Shown: piece by piece, positions 45,511 through 53,636 of the stretch
Position numbering within the stretch: position 1 is the first letter of the stretch
Layout of the letters: every line of letters begins with the position of its first letter
Assembly: GCF_014281965.1 (NCBI RefSeq)
Contig: NZ_JACFTB010000006.1
Coordinates: forward strand, 242,113 to 306,112
Origin: Rhodococcus sp. BP22
GTDB lineage: Bacteria; Actinomycetota; Actinomycetes; Mycobacteriales; Mycobacteriaceae
Reading direction: 5' to 3'
DNA length: 64,000 bases
Made by a program: the position numbers and the translations under genes
The notes under the pieces: model-generated
Seen by the model: only the letters and a program-made list of their open reading frames with translations
What the model was told of the DNA's origin: nothing
Database searches by the model: none

Positions 45511-46373
45511 GAGCCGCGAACCACCATCACCGGGCAGTCGGCAGTCTGGATCAACGCGTAGCTGGTGGATCCGAGCAACATGCCGGTGAATCCGCCTCGT
45601 CCACGACTGCCGACTACGATCAGCGCAGCCTGCTCGGACAACTGACTGAGCACGCGCACCGGACGATCCTGTGCGACGACGCGCCGCACCTCGACGTCTG
45701 GGTACTTCTCCTGCCAGCCCGCAAGGCTTTCCGCGAGCACGGCTTGTTCGGACGCAGAGATGACTTCCCAGTCCTGCGGTACACCTGCGCCATGCGCGAG
45801 ACTGACATCGGACCAGACGTGCACCGCGATCAACGCCGAACCACGTTGCGCTGCTTCTTCGAACGCGGCAACGATCGCAAGCTGATTGATTGCCGAGCCG
45901 TCGACTCCGACCACTACCGGCCCCTGAGCCGGCGGCAGACCATCCATGGACCGCCCACGGACCACCACGACAGGGCAGGTGGAATGCGCGCTGAGCGCGA
46001 CCGCCACCGATCCGAGTACCCCTGAATCCGACTCGCCGAGCCCACGCGCACCGAGGACGACGAGGTCGCTTCTGGACGACTCGTCGAGCAGAACGTCGAC
46101 TGTGTTGCCCTCGCGCACTTCGACGACGATGTCGAGAGGGACACCTTCGACCGACTCACGGGCGAGAATGCGGGCGGCATCGAGTCGTGAGCCTGCTACT
46201 GCGTGCGCTGTTTCGCCAGGGTCTCGCGGCGTAGGTGAAAGATGCGGCGCGATGGCGGTGACGATGCGCAACACCGCGTTCCTTGCGACGGCAGAATGGG
46301 CGGCCCAGATCGCCGCACGGTCCGCCGATTCCGATCCGTCGATGCCCACGACAATGATTCGGGGTCTGTTCAC
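45507..46373 (-). CDS. Tandem-domain universal stress protein
   Basis: A 288-residue protein with two Usp domains. Domain 1 starts IIVVGIDGSESADRAAIWA and ends with the ATP loop GARGLGESDSGVLGSVA. Domain 2 starts PVVVGVDGSAINQLAIVAA and ends GSRGRGGFTGMLLGSTS. Both G-2x-G-9x-G(S) ATP-binding motifs are intact. In mycolata such proteins belong to hypoxia and redox stress responses. GTG 46373 follows GGAGG. Confidence 0.93.
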   Translation of the reverse strand: MNRPRIIVVGIDGSESADRAAIWAAHSAVARNAVLRIVTAIAPHLSPTPRDPGETAHAVAGSRLDAARILARESVEGVPLDIVVEVREGNTVDVLLDESSRSDLVVLGARGLGESDSGVLGSVAVALSAHSTCPVVVVRGRSMDGLPPAQGPVVVGVDGSAINQLAIVAAFEEAAQRGSALIAVHVWSDVSLAHGAGVPQDWEVISASEQAVLAESLAGWQEKYPDVEVRRVVAQDRPVRVLSQLSEQAALIVVGSRGRGGFTGMLLGSTSYALIQTADCPVMVVRGS

Positions 46374-46447
46374 GTGCGAACCTCCGGTAAGGATCAGATG
46401 TCGGCCCAGGATAGACGACCTGCGGTCCTGACGGGGAAACAAAAGGT

Positions 46448-46485
46448 GCCTCTCTCCGGTTCCATCATCGAAACCGGAGAGAGGC
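46448..46485 (-). terminator. Terminator between the desaturase-like and Usp genes
   Basis: A 14-bp stem GCCTCTCTCCGGTT (46448-46461) with 46472-46485. On the minus strand it is followed by CACCTTTTG, and on the plus strand by TACTTTTCC. It lies downstream of the minus-strand gene ending at 46534 and could work in both directions. Confidence 0.85.
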
Positions 46486-46533
46486 TACTTTTCCCACAGA
46501 CCCCCCGGGGAGCTATTTCCTCGTACGTCGCCC

Positions 46534-47559
46534 CTACGACGCACGGAGCTTTTGGGCCTCGATCACTTCCGCCTGGTTCTCCAAGTCGTCGAGGAAGTCC
46601 GAGAGAATGGCCGTGCTTCCCGCGCCCCGGCCGAGATCGACACGGTCGAAAATTCGCCAGTGCCTCAGGATCGGCAACAACACTTCGTCGAGATGACGTC
46701 GCAGATCATAGATCCCGTTGCGTGAGACAAGCATCGCGCTGCGTTCGAAGCCTGGCATACCGGTGCCCGGCATCCGAAAGTTGAGGATGACCTCGGTGAT
46801 GGCCTTCGCCATCTGGGCAGGTGCAATATCGAGCGCGGCAGACGCTGCGTCGCGAAGAAAATCCAAGTGCAGTTGCTGGTCCGCGACGATGCGGCCCAGA
46901 AGTTTCGTAGCCACCTGATCGTTGCACTCGGCCGCGGTGTTTCGATGACTGACCATAGTGGCCATGACGTCGACCGTGGCGTGAACGATCGACCGCAGCA
47001 GGTGCTGCCCTTCCATCGCGGACTCGATCCCCACGGTCATGCACTGAAAACGCGCTCGGTCCAACGCAACCGGGTCTACGCTTTGCGTCGCCACCAGGTA
47101 TCGATGGATCGCCTCGGCGTGACGCTTCTTCTCACCGTTCCACTCGTACATCCACTTGGACCACGTGTTGCGAGCGGCACTCACCCCATACACTTCGCGG
47201 TGATCGAGGGCTGTACTACTGTGCGTGAGCAGCGTGGTGACCAGCGCTGCCTTGGCGGTTTCGGTCAGGGTGGATCGACGCTGACGCCAATACCTCTCGG
47301 GATCGACATACTCCGCCGGGTCCCATGTGGTCGCTGCAGCCAAGTGTCTGTGCAGATTTGCTCCGATCACGGGTTCCAACTCTCGAAGCAATACCAGTTG
47401 ACTCACCGCTCCGCTGACCATCCACACCCCCTCGCTCGCATCTCGCACGTTTCTCAGCCCGATCGACAACGCTAAGCGGTCGACCACCGTGGCGCGAACC
47501 AGATTCTGATTGTTTAGGCCATGTCGCAAGCCTCGGGACATGAAGTTGAGAGCCTTCAC
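46534..47559 (-). CDS. Acyl-ACP-desaturase-fold protein lacking the carboxylate iron ligands
   Basis: A 341-residue protein of the soluble stearoyl-ACP desaturase family (DesA-like): LLRELEPVIGANLHRHL, WTWSKWMYEW-type segment followed by EKKRHAEAIHRYLV (EENRHG in plant enzymes), VSHRNTA, and ADQQLHLDFLRD (DEKRHE). Compared from memory with the castor enzyme, all four carboxylate ligands are replaced: the Glu of TEEALP by His113 or Ser114, the Glu of ENRH by Lys144, the Glu of QERAT by Val198 and the Glu of DEKRH by Gln228. His147 and His231 remain. A normal di-iron centre seems impossible. It is divergent from the PucR gene. Confidence 0.8.
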   Translation of the reverse strand: MKALNFMSRGLRHGLNNQNLVRATVVDRLALSIGLRNVRDASEGVWMVSGAVSQLVLLRELEPVIGANLHRHLAAATTWDPAEYVDPERYWRQRRSTLTETAKAALVTTLLTHSSTALDHREVYGVSAARNTWSKWMYEWNGEKKRHAEAIHRYLVATQSVDPVALDRARFQCMTVGIESAMEGQHLLRSIVHATVDVMATMVSHRNTAAECNDQVATKLLGRIVADQQLHLDFLRDAASAALDIAPAQMAKAITEVILNFRMPGTGMPGFERSAMLVSRNGIYDLRRHLDEVLLPILRHWRIFDRVDLGRGAGSTAILSDFLDDLENQAEVIEAQKLRAS

Positions 47560-47682
47560 AAACTCATTTTTTCAAACCCTGGATAACGCGTTCATAACAT
47601 CCTATGATCAAGTCCGTTAGAGGCCCGGAAACAAACTTGAAGTATGGAAAAATGTTCAGATACCGTGTCTCGCTCTAAAAAA

Positions 47683-47694
47683 TGCAAGTTTGCA
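47683..47694. promoter_or_regulatory. Palindrome in the desaturase-PucR intergenic region
   Basis: TGCAAGTTTGCA is a 5-2-5 inverted repeat in the AT-richer 199-bp gap between two divergent genes. A TATAAA sequence (47696-47701), a possible -10 element for the PucR gene, follows immediately. It is a plausible operator for the PucR regulator. Confidence 0.4.
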
Positions 47695-47758
47695 CTATAA
47701 AACGTGTGAGTAACTTTGTTCCCTCCAGAGCTGAAGTTCCTACCCGAAGGGCTGATCT

Positions 47759-48991
47759 GTGACCGTTCACAACACGAAGAGTCTCGGAATAATGGTCGCA
47801 GGTGAGCTCGCGTCCGCTCCGCTTCGCGATTTCCGTGCCGTGGCGCGCCAACTCGTCGGCCACTTCGCCGCCAACACTCCCTGCGGTTCACTGCCCGGCG
47901 AGCAGTTGCACGGCGACGTCACCGAATTCACCGTCAAATGCATCAGCATCGCGGTCCAGATGCTCGACGAACGTCGACCTCCCAACGAGAGTGATCTTGC
48001 CCAACTGCGAGCCAAGGCGAGCCAGTGGGCACGCGAGGGCGTTCCACTCGAATCAGTGCTGACCGTCTATCACGAGGGTATTCAGATCGGTTGGAATCTC
48101 GTATCCAAGCGCGCAGGCGAAGGTGACACCAGCAACCTGATCGAGGCGGCCAGGATGTTCGTACTGCTGTCCGAGAAAGTATCCATCGCGGCGTCCAAGA
48201 GCTATGTCGAGGAACTCCAAGCAGTCGCCAGCGAACATCACACAGCTGCACACACATTGGTCTCCTCACTACTCAGCGGCCACAACGCCGTCGCAATTGC
48301 GCGGCAGTCCGGCATAGAACTAGCCGAGAGCTACCTGGTACTCGCAATCTCCGTCCCCCCGCACCCGGACGAGAACGACCCGGCGATCCAGAAGACAGTG
48401 GCGGCCCGACGCAAGCTACGACGCGTACAAGCCGAATTGGCGACGATATGCGGCCGCACTCCGCTGTCGATGCTGAGCACCGAGGGCGGCACTGTGCTCA
48501 TCCCCGGTGTCCACGACGAAGAATGGGTCGAAGCTCTGGTGCATCGCATCAGCACCGCCGCCGAAGTGCCCGTCACCGTGACAGCCGAGCAGGCCGCCAT
48601 GACCGACATCCCCACAGCGGCCGACCAGGTCCATGAACTTCTTGCGCTCGCGCACCAACTTCACCGACCTTCGGGGCTGTACCGAATGGACGATCTGGTC
48701 CTCGAATACCAGCTCACCCGGCCTGGTCCAGGCCGCCGTCACCTTCGCCAGATCCTGGAACCACTCGATTCTTCGCCGGAGTTGCTCGAGACACTCGAGA
48801 TTCACATTTCGCACGACCTCAACCGACAGCGATCTGCGCGGCAGCTACATCTACACACCAATACTGTCGACTATCGGCTCAAGCGCATCGCTCAGCTCAC
48901 CGGTTTCGATCCGACCCGGCCCTCGGGCATCCGCCACCTGCAAGCTGCGCTGGTCGCACGCCGACTCGAAGCATCTCAGGGTGCTGCTTAG
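47759..48991 (+). CDS. PucR/CdaR-type helix-turn-helix transcriptional regulator
   Basis: A 410-residue regulator. The N-terminal 160 residues are helical (a RsbRD-like sensor layout: LRAKASQWAREGVPLESVLTVYHEG). The middle is a GGDEF-like PucR domain, and the C-terminal HTH_30 motif is SARQLHLHTNTVDYRLKRIAQLTGF. Start GTG 47759. Members regulate catabolic or lipid genes. Being divergent from the desaturase-like gene with a palindrome between, it probably regulates that gene. Confidence 0.88.
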   Translation: MTVHNTKSLGIMVAGELASAPLRDFRAVARQLVGHFAANTPCGSLPGEQLHGDVTEFTVKCISIAVQMLDERRPPNESDLAQLRAKASQWAREGVPLESVLTVYHEGIQIGWNLVSKRAGEGDTSNLIEAARMFVLLSEKVSIAASKSYVEELQAVASEHHTAAHTLVSSLLSGHNAVAIARQSGIELAESYLVLAISVPPHPDENDPAIQKTVAARRKLRRVQAELATICGRTPLSMLSTEGGTVLIPGVHDEEWVEALVHRISTAAEVPVTVTAEQAAMTDIPTAADQVHELLALAHQLHRPSGLYRMDDLVLEYQLTRPGPGRRHLRQILEPLDSSPELLETLEIHISHDLNRQRSARQLHLHTNTVDYRLKRIAQLTGFDPTRPSGIRHLQAALVARRLEASQGAA

Positions 48992-49148
48992 AAAATCCCC
49001 GCCCAGGGTAGTAACAGTGAAGGAATAGTTGCTCCAGGGTTGTGGTTGAACACTTCGACAGCGTTCGATCCATGCCCCGGGTACCAACAACATTGCCGCT
49101 TCGAGCGGCCTCTTGCCGAGAGGCGCACTGGCGGACGCTGTCACTACA

Positions 49149-49186
49149 GAGAACCGCCCGCACATGTGTGGGCGGTTCTCCTTTTT
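49149..49186 (+). terminator. Terminator hairpin just before the ABC exporter start (attenuator candidate)
   Basis: Stem GAGAACCGCCC (49149-49159) with GGGCGGTTCTC (49170-49180), followed by CTTTTTGG. The T-run ends 19 bp before the ABC start at 49205 and the hairpin is about 160 bp after the PucR stop. It could end the regulator transcript, but its place next to the ABC ribosome site suggests a leader terminator that must be bypassed. Confidence 0.75.
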
Positions 49187-49204
49187 GGAACGGGAGCCAT
49201 GAAC

Positions 49205-49912
49205 ATGGCAGCACTGTCGCTTCGCCTCGACCGCGTCGTCAAGCAGTACTCGGCCGGAGATCAACCGGTACGAGCCCTCGACGGCGTAGATCTCACGATC
49301 GAGGGTGGACAGTTCGTCTCGCTCGTCGCTCCCTCCGGCGCGGGGAAGAGCACCTTGTTGCACATGCTCGGCGCCCTCGATGTACCCGACTCGGGATCGG
49401 TCATCTTCGACGGCGTCGACATCACCCGGTTGAGCGACAACGAGCAATCGGACTTTCGACGGCACAAAGTCGGCTTCGTGTTCCAATTCTTCAATCTGCT
49501 CCCGACGATGTCGGCGTGGGAAAACGTCGCTGTCCCCAAACTTCTCGACGGAATGCCCATACGTAAGGCAAAAGCCGATGCCCTCCGGCTGCTCGACATG
49601 GTCGGCATGGCCGATCGAGCCGAGCACCGGCCCGCGCAACTGTCCGGTGGACAGATTCAACGCATCGCCATAGCCCGAGCTCTCATCATGAATCCGGCGC
49701 TGCTGATCGCCGACGAACCGACCGGCAACCTCGATTCCAAGACCTCGCAGACCGTTCTGAACATCCTCGCCGACATAGCCCACGACAGCGACGGCACCCG
49801 AGCCGTCGTCATGGCGACGCATGATCTCGAGGCCGCTCGCAATACCGACCGGGTCATCAGCATGCTCGACGGCCGGATCGACACCGACGTCCTGTCGGGT
49901 TCCGGACTGTGA
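49205..49912 (+). CDS. ABC transporter ATP-binding protein (MacB/LolD type)
   Basis: A 235-residue ATPase. Walker A APSGAGKSTLLHMLG, QLSGGQIQRIAIARALI signature, Walker B LLIADEPTGNLDS, and H-loop MATHDLEAAR. RRHKVGFVFQFFNLLPTMSAWENV is the typical Q-loop of MacB/LolD exporters. ATG 49205 sits 8 bases after ggag; ATG 49199 is too close. Overlaps the permease start by 4 bp. Confidence 0.95.
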   Translation: MAALSLRLDRVVKQYSAGDQPVRALDGVDLTIEGGQFVSLVAPSGAGKSTLLHMLGALDVPDSGSVIFDGVDITRLSDNEQSDFRRHKVGFVFQFFNLLPTMSAWENVAVPKLLDGMPIRKAKADALRLLDMVGMADRAEHRPAQLSGGQIQRIAIARALIMNPALLIADEPTGNLDSKTSQTVLNILADIAHDSDGTRAVVMATHDLEAARNTDRVISMLDGRIDTDVLSGSGL

Positions 49913-52383
49913 TCGAAACCGCTCTCAGCCGATTCCGAGTTTTCGGGCTTCGAGATCTGCGCACACATTGGGTTCGATCGCTCGTCTCAGCGGCCGTCGT
50001 CGCCGTCGCCGCAGGTCTGCTCATCGCAGTGCTCGGAACATACGGTTCGCTCACCGGATCGGTCGAACGGCTCACCGCCTCCATTGCCGGCAACGCGGAC
50101 CTCGAGGTCATCGGCGTCACCGACAGTGGGTTCTCCCAGTCCGAACTCGATGTGGTTCGTGCAGTACCGGGTGTCGACGCGGCCGTTCCCATGCTCCGCA
50201 GCGACCTCGTGACCGGGAACGGGAGGATCACCGTCATCGGCGTCGACTCCTCGATCACCGCACTGGACTCCGATCTGCAATCCGCCGTCTCCGGATCGGT
50301 CACCCGATTCGCCGAACCGGGAGCCGTGCTCGTCGGACCCTCGACGGGATTACGGGAAGGCGAGAGTTTCGAGGTCGGCGGGACACCGTTGACCGTCGCC
50401 GGTGTAATCACCGGTGCAGGATCGCAACGCATCGGTGGCGGAATGTTTGTTCTCGCACCACTGAACTTGGCGCAGACACTCACCGATCGCGCGGGAAAAA
50501 TCGACTCCATCTTCGTGATCGACAATTCGGATCGAGGTGTCAAGGAAGCACTGATCGACGCCGTCGACGGCCGCGTCGCGGTGATGGACCCCGACTTCCG
50601 AGCCGATCGAGCGGACGCCGCGATCAGCCTGACACGCAACGCGACGTTGATGGTCTCGCTCATCGCCTTCGTAGTCGCGGGCTTCCTCGTGTTCAACGTC
50701 ATGAACATGGCAATAGCCAAACGCCGACCCACCATCTCGGTATTGCGCTCACTCGGCGGCAGGCGATCGACCATCGTCCGCGATCTCCTCGGTGAAGCAG
50801 CCCTCGTCGGACTGATCGGCGGGGCAATCGGCACTCCACTCGGAATTTTCATGGGCCGCATCGCCATCAGCAGCCTGCCGCCCTTTCTAGTACAAGAAAT
50901 CGACACTCGCATCGAATACGTGCTGCCGGGCTACGCCATCCCCGTAGCGATCATCGCCTGCATCCTCGCCTGCGTCGGTGCCTCCGCGCTCGCCGCAGTT
51001 CAGGTGTACCGAATCTCGCCGGTGGAAGCACTCGCCGTCGGGGGCTCGGAGACCGACGCCGGCAGAAGAAGGTCCGTCACAGTAGGAGCGGCCGCACTCG
51101 GAGTGCTCGGCGTCGTCGGAGCCGTCGTGCTCGCGTCCACAATCGAAGGCCAACTCACCCTCGCCGCCGGCGCGCTGTTCCTGGTCGGCGTCGTCGCTCT
51201 CTGCGTCAGCGGAACCGATCTCATCGTCGACGCCGTCGCCGCACTCCCCCGCCGCTGGGGCGGCGCAGGCCGACTCGCGACGGCCACCGTCGAACGAGCA
51301 CCGCGACGGATCTGGGCGACGGTGATGACCATCGTCGTCGCCGTCGGAGTCAGTGTCGGAGTGTCGGGAGCCCTGGACAATTTGACCTCCGCAGCGACGG
51401 ATTCACTGTCCTCTCTCGGACGCACCGACATCTACGTTTCGCTCACCCCCAGCTCGGTGGTGCCCGCGGGCTCCACGTTGGATCCTGCAGTGGTGCAACG
51501 TGTCCGCGACACCCCGGGGGTACAGAACGTGGTAGAAGGCCAATGGGCCTACGCCACACTCGACGAACAATTCGTCTCCATCCAAGCCGTCGGCGAGGGC
51601 AGCAACGCCGTCACCCTGTCCGTCCTCGACGACGACGTTCGCGCTGCAGTGCTACGCGGTGACGGTGTCGCGATCTCCCGCACACTCGGTGAAGCACAGG
51701 ACATTTCAGTGGGAAGCATCATCGAACTCCCCACCCCGACAGGCATCCGAGAAGTCGAAGTCCTGGCACTCGTCGACTACCTCAACGCCGCAGGGGGAAC
51801 AATGGCCATTTCGCTGCAATCGATGCAGCAATGGTTCGACCGCCCCGGCGCGACCTACCTCGAAATAGCCGTCGACGGCGACGCCGCCACCGTGCTCGAC
51901 GAACTCGACTCCACCCTGCCGCCCGAGGTCTACGTGTACTCGGGTGAGGAAGCGCTGGCAGGGGCCAGCGGGTCCATCGCACAGGCCGGGGCACTGGCCG
52001 TCGCGCTCCAATGGATCGTCGCACTCGTCGCCGCCGTCGCACTACTGAACACACTGACACTGTCCGTCCTCGAACGCCGACGCGAACTCGGCGTCCTACG
52101 CGCCATGGGCGGGCGCCGCGGCACACTCGCACGGATGGTCATAGCGGAGGCAGTCGCCGTCGGGATCGTCGGCGGCATCCTCGGCATCGGAATCGGCGCC
52201 GCCCTGCAATACCTCAGCACCCTCATCCTCGGCGCCAGCACTGGAATCTTCATCCCCTACTCCATCGGGCCGGCCGTGGTGATCTACGGACTCGTCGCAC
52301 TCGCCCTCTCGCTCATCGGATCGGCACCCCCAGCCCTCCACGCTGCACGTTCGACAATCGTCGACGCGATTGCCGCCGACTGA
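49909..52383 (+). CDS. FtsX-like ABC transporter permease, two FtsX domains
   Basis: An 824-residue membrane protein with ten predicted helices in the double FtsX arrangement. A membrane helix (about 20-40) is followed by a large extracytoplasmic domain, a three-helix FtsX domain near 250-380 (NATLMVSLIAFVVAGFLVFN, RRSTIVRDLLGEAALVG) and a second half starting near 475 and ending in another FtsX domain (LSVLERRRELGVLRAMGGRR). With the ATPase it should act as a mechanotransmitting exporter or extractor of lipids, lipoproteins or peptides, not an importer. GTG 49909 overlaps the ATPase stop. Confidence 0.92.
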   Translation: MIETALSRFRVFGLRDLRTHWVRSLVSAAVVAVAAGLLIAVLGTYGSLTGSVERLTASIAGNADLEVIGVTDSGFSQSELDVVRAVPGVDAAVPMLRSDLVTGNGRITVIGVDSSITALDSDLQSAVSGSVTRFAEPGAVLVGPSTGLREGESFEVGGTPLTVAGVITGAGSQRIGGGMFVLAPLNLAQTLTDRAGKIDSIFVIDNSDRGVKEALIDAVDGRVAVMDPDFRADRADAAISLTRNATLMVSLIAFVVAGFLVFNVMNMAIAKRRPTISVLRSLGGRRSTIVRDLLGEAALVGLIGGAIGTPLGIFMGRIAISSLPPFLVQEIDTRIEYVLPGYAIPVAIIACILACVGASALAAVQVYRISPVEALAVGGSETDAGRRRSVTVGAAALGVLGVVGAVVLASTIEGQLTLAAGALFLVGVVALCVSGTDLIVDAVAALPRRWGGAGRLATATVERAPRRIWATVMTIVVAVGVSVGVSGALDNLTSAATDSLSSLGRTDIYVSLTPSSVVPAGSTLDPAVVQRVRDTPGVQNVVEGQWAYATLDEQFVSIQAVGEGSNAVTLSVLDDDVRAAVLRGDGVAISRTLGEAQDISVGSIIELPTPTGIREVEVLALVDYLNAAGGTMAISLQSMQQWFDRPGATYLEIAVDGDAATVLDELDSTLPPEVYVYSGEEALAGASGSIAQAGALAVALQWIVALVAAVALLNTLTLSVLERRRELGVLRAMGGRRGTLARMVIAEAVAVGIVGGILGIGIGAALQYLSTLILGASTGIFIPYSIGPAVVIYGLVALALSLIGSAPPALHAARSTIVDAIAAD

Positions 52384-52417
52384 CAAGGCGAGTTGTACAC
52401 TCGCACGTGCACAACTC

Positions 52418-52493
52418 GCCTTCGTAGCTCAGGGGATAGAGCAACCCTCTCCTAAAGGGTAGGTCGCAGGTTCGAATCCTGCCGAGGGCACCA
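52418..52493 (+). tRNA. tRNA-Arg, anticodon CCU
   Basis: A 76-nt cloverleaf. The acceptor stem GCCTTCG pairs with CGAGGGC, the D-loop contains AGCTCAGGGGATAGAGC, the anticodon loop is CTCCTAA with anticodon CCT (CCU, decoding AGG), and the T-arm is GCAGGTTCGAATCCTGC. The discriminator A is followed by an encoded CCA at 52491-52493. It lies 34 bp after the ABC permease. The downstream DNA is decayed genes, with no duplicate of the tRNA 3' end seen. Confidence 0.97.
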
Positions 52494-52559
52494 AATCTCT
52501 TCATCCGCTCTGAACAGAATTGCGCTCACCCGTTCCGGACCAGCGCTAGGGTTCGGCCC

Positions 52560-52892
52560 ATGGCTGAGGTCATCAGCATTCAATCGCGCCGGCCGCCGCG
52601 CACTCCGACACGGCGAAGCCGCCCAACCGGACGACGGCAATGGAACCGTTGTGGCACGAGGTGGTGGGCCGTCGACTACGCAAACGCCGACAGTCCCGTG
52701 GCGACACATTGTCCGACACCGCGACGCGCGCCGAAATTTCACCGCAGTACCTTTCCGAACTAGAACGTCGTCGGTGCGCTGGGAACGTCCATTGCCGAGA
52801 TCGCCGGCCTCGCGCACCATGACCTCACCCGGGTGGCGTCAGCATGCTTCCCGCTCAGCGGTTCTTCAGAACCTGGTCGACCGATTCCGTAG
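52560..52892 (+). pseudogene. XRE-family regulator (PopR/ClgR-like) with two frameshifts
   Basis: Three overlapping frame fragments together make a typical short XRE regulator. Frame of ATG 52560 gives MAEVISIQSRRPPRTPTRR. The next frame (from about 52640) gives EPLWHEVVGRRLRKRR and TRAEISPQYLSELERRR, the helix-turn-helix. From about 52770 the first frame resumes with VGALGTSIAEIAGLAHHDL and stops at TAG 52890. The expected segment after SELERRR (usually GRKEPSSE...) is deleted. No complete protein can be made. Such regulators usually sit opposite clpP pairs, as here. Confidence 0.75.
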
Positions 52893-53338
52893 TCGAGAGC
52901 TGCCGACGCAGTCAGCACCGAGTCGCGGTCGGTGTCATGCCGGAGCGTCGCTACGTCTCGGCCGGTGTGCTCGGCGAGTATTGCCCTCCGTCTCCGACCG
53001 CACACGCACCACCTCGGCGGCTGCCAGGATGAGGTCGGGGATTGGTGCCGCGACCTTGCGCTGCGGGCTGATACAAGACCACCCGACTGTGGGTCAATGC
53101 AGCTCGACGTCCCGGCGAACCTGCGGCAAGCAGGACTGCCCCCGCCGCGACCGCCTGACCGATACATGTAGTTGCAACCGGAGATCCGATGAACTGCGCG
53201 ATCAGTGCATTCGCAACACCCGCATCGATGCCGGTTCCGACGTACACGATGCGTTCGCTGAGTAGGTGCGAATAGACATCGACGACTCGTTCGCCGCGTG
53301 AATCTCGTGTGATGACATTGGGATTGGTACGAACTCAT
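52855..53338 (-). pseudogene. clpP: Second ClpP-family protease gene, decayed
   Basis: Fragments in different minus-strand frames spell a ClpP: ITRDSRGERVVDVYSHLLSE and RIVYVGTGIDAGVANALIAQ, then directly SPVATTCIGQAVAAGAVLLA and SRVVLYQPAAQG, then ILAEHTGRDVATLRHDTDRD and LTASAALDYGI, and finally VDQVLKNR with TGA at 52855-52857. At least three frameshifts are needed. The stretch with the Asn-Ser-Pro-Gly-Gly loop between ALIAQ and SPVATT is deleted. The 3' end overlaps the XRE remnant. Inactive. Confidence 0.8.
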
Positions 53339-53464
53339 CACTGCACCCCCACCCCGACCGGCATGCTCCACTTCGACTGCCAAACCGACGATGCCTGCGG
53401 AGCTTTGGTGCAACAGTTGTCGGCGGAGGTCGGAGGAGAACATTCGCGGTGTCGAGTCGGTCAT
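53336..53464 (-). pseudogene. First ClpP-family gene, remnant
   Basis: From ATG 53464 the frame reads MTDSTPRMFSSDLRRQLLHQ, the start of the actinobacterial ClpP that usually precedes the other copy. It then jumps to SSAGIVGLAVEVE, which matches the region HQGSAGIGGTAVDVE far downstream in an intact ClpP. A deletion between two HQ-encoding sites removed the catalytic core. What is left leads into the ATG of the second clpP remnant at 53338. Confidence 0.6.
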
Positions 53465-53636
53465 GGCTCCACTATGCCCACGAGAACCGTTGCATCCCAA
53501 TACCTCTGCCGAGAGAAGAGATGTTCGACGCCCATCCGCTCATAGCAGCGGGGTGTAGGTCGACAACTCCAATGGGGCTTGCGGATACGACTGGGGTTCG
53601 ATATTGTCGAACATACGTTCGAGATTGGGGGATCTC

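Noticed and set aside
52388..52419. Inverted repeat gcgagttgt / acaactcgc as terminator of the ABC operon
   Set aside because: It lacks a T-run and overlaps the tRNA 5' end, so function is unclear; left unannotated.
52418..53464. Integrated element at the tRNA-Arg gene
   Set aside because: I found no integrase, no second copy of the tRNA 3' end and no phage genes; the downstream genes are recognisable local chromosomal genes in decay.
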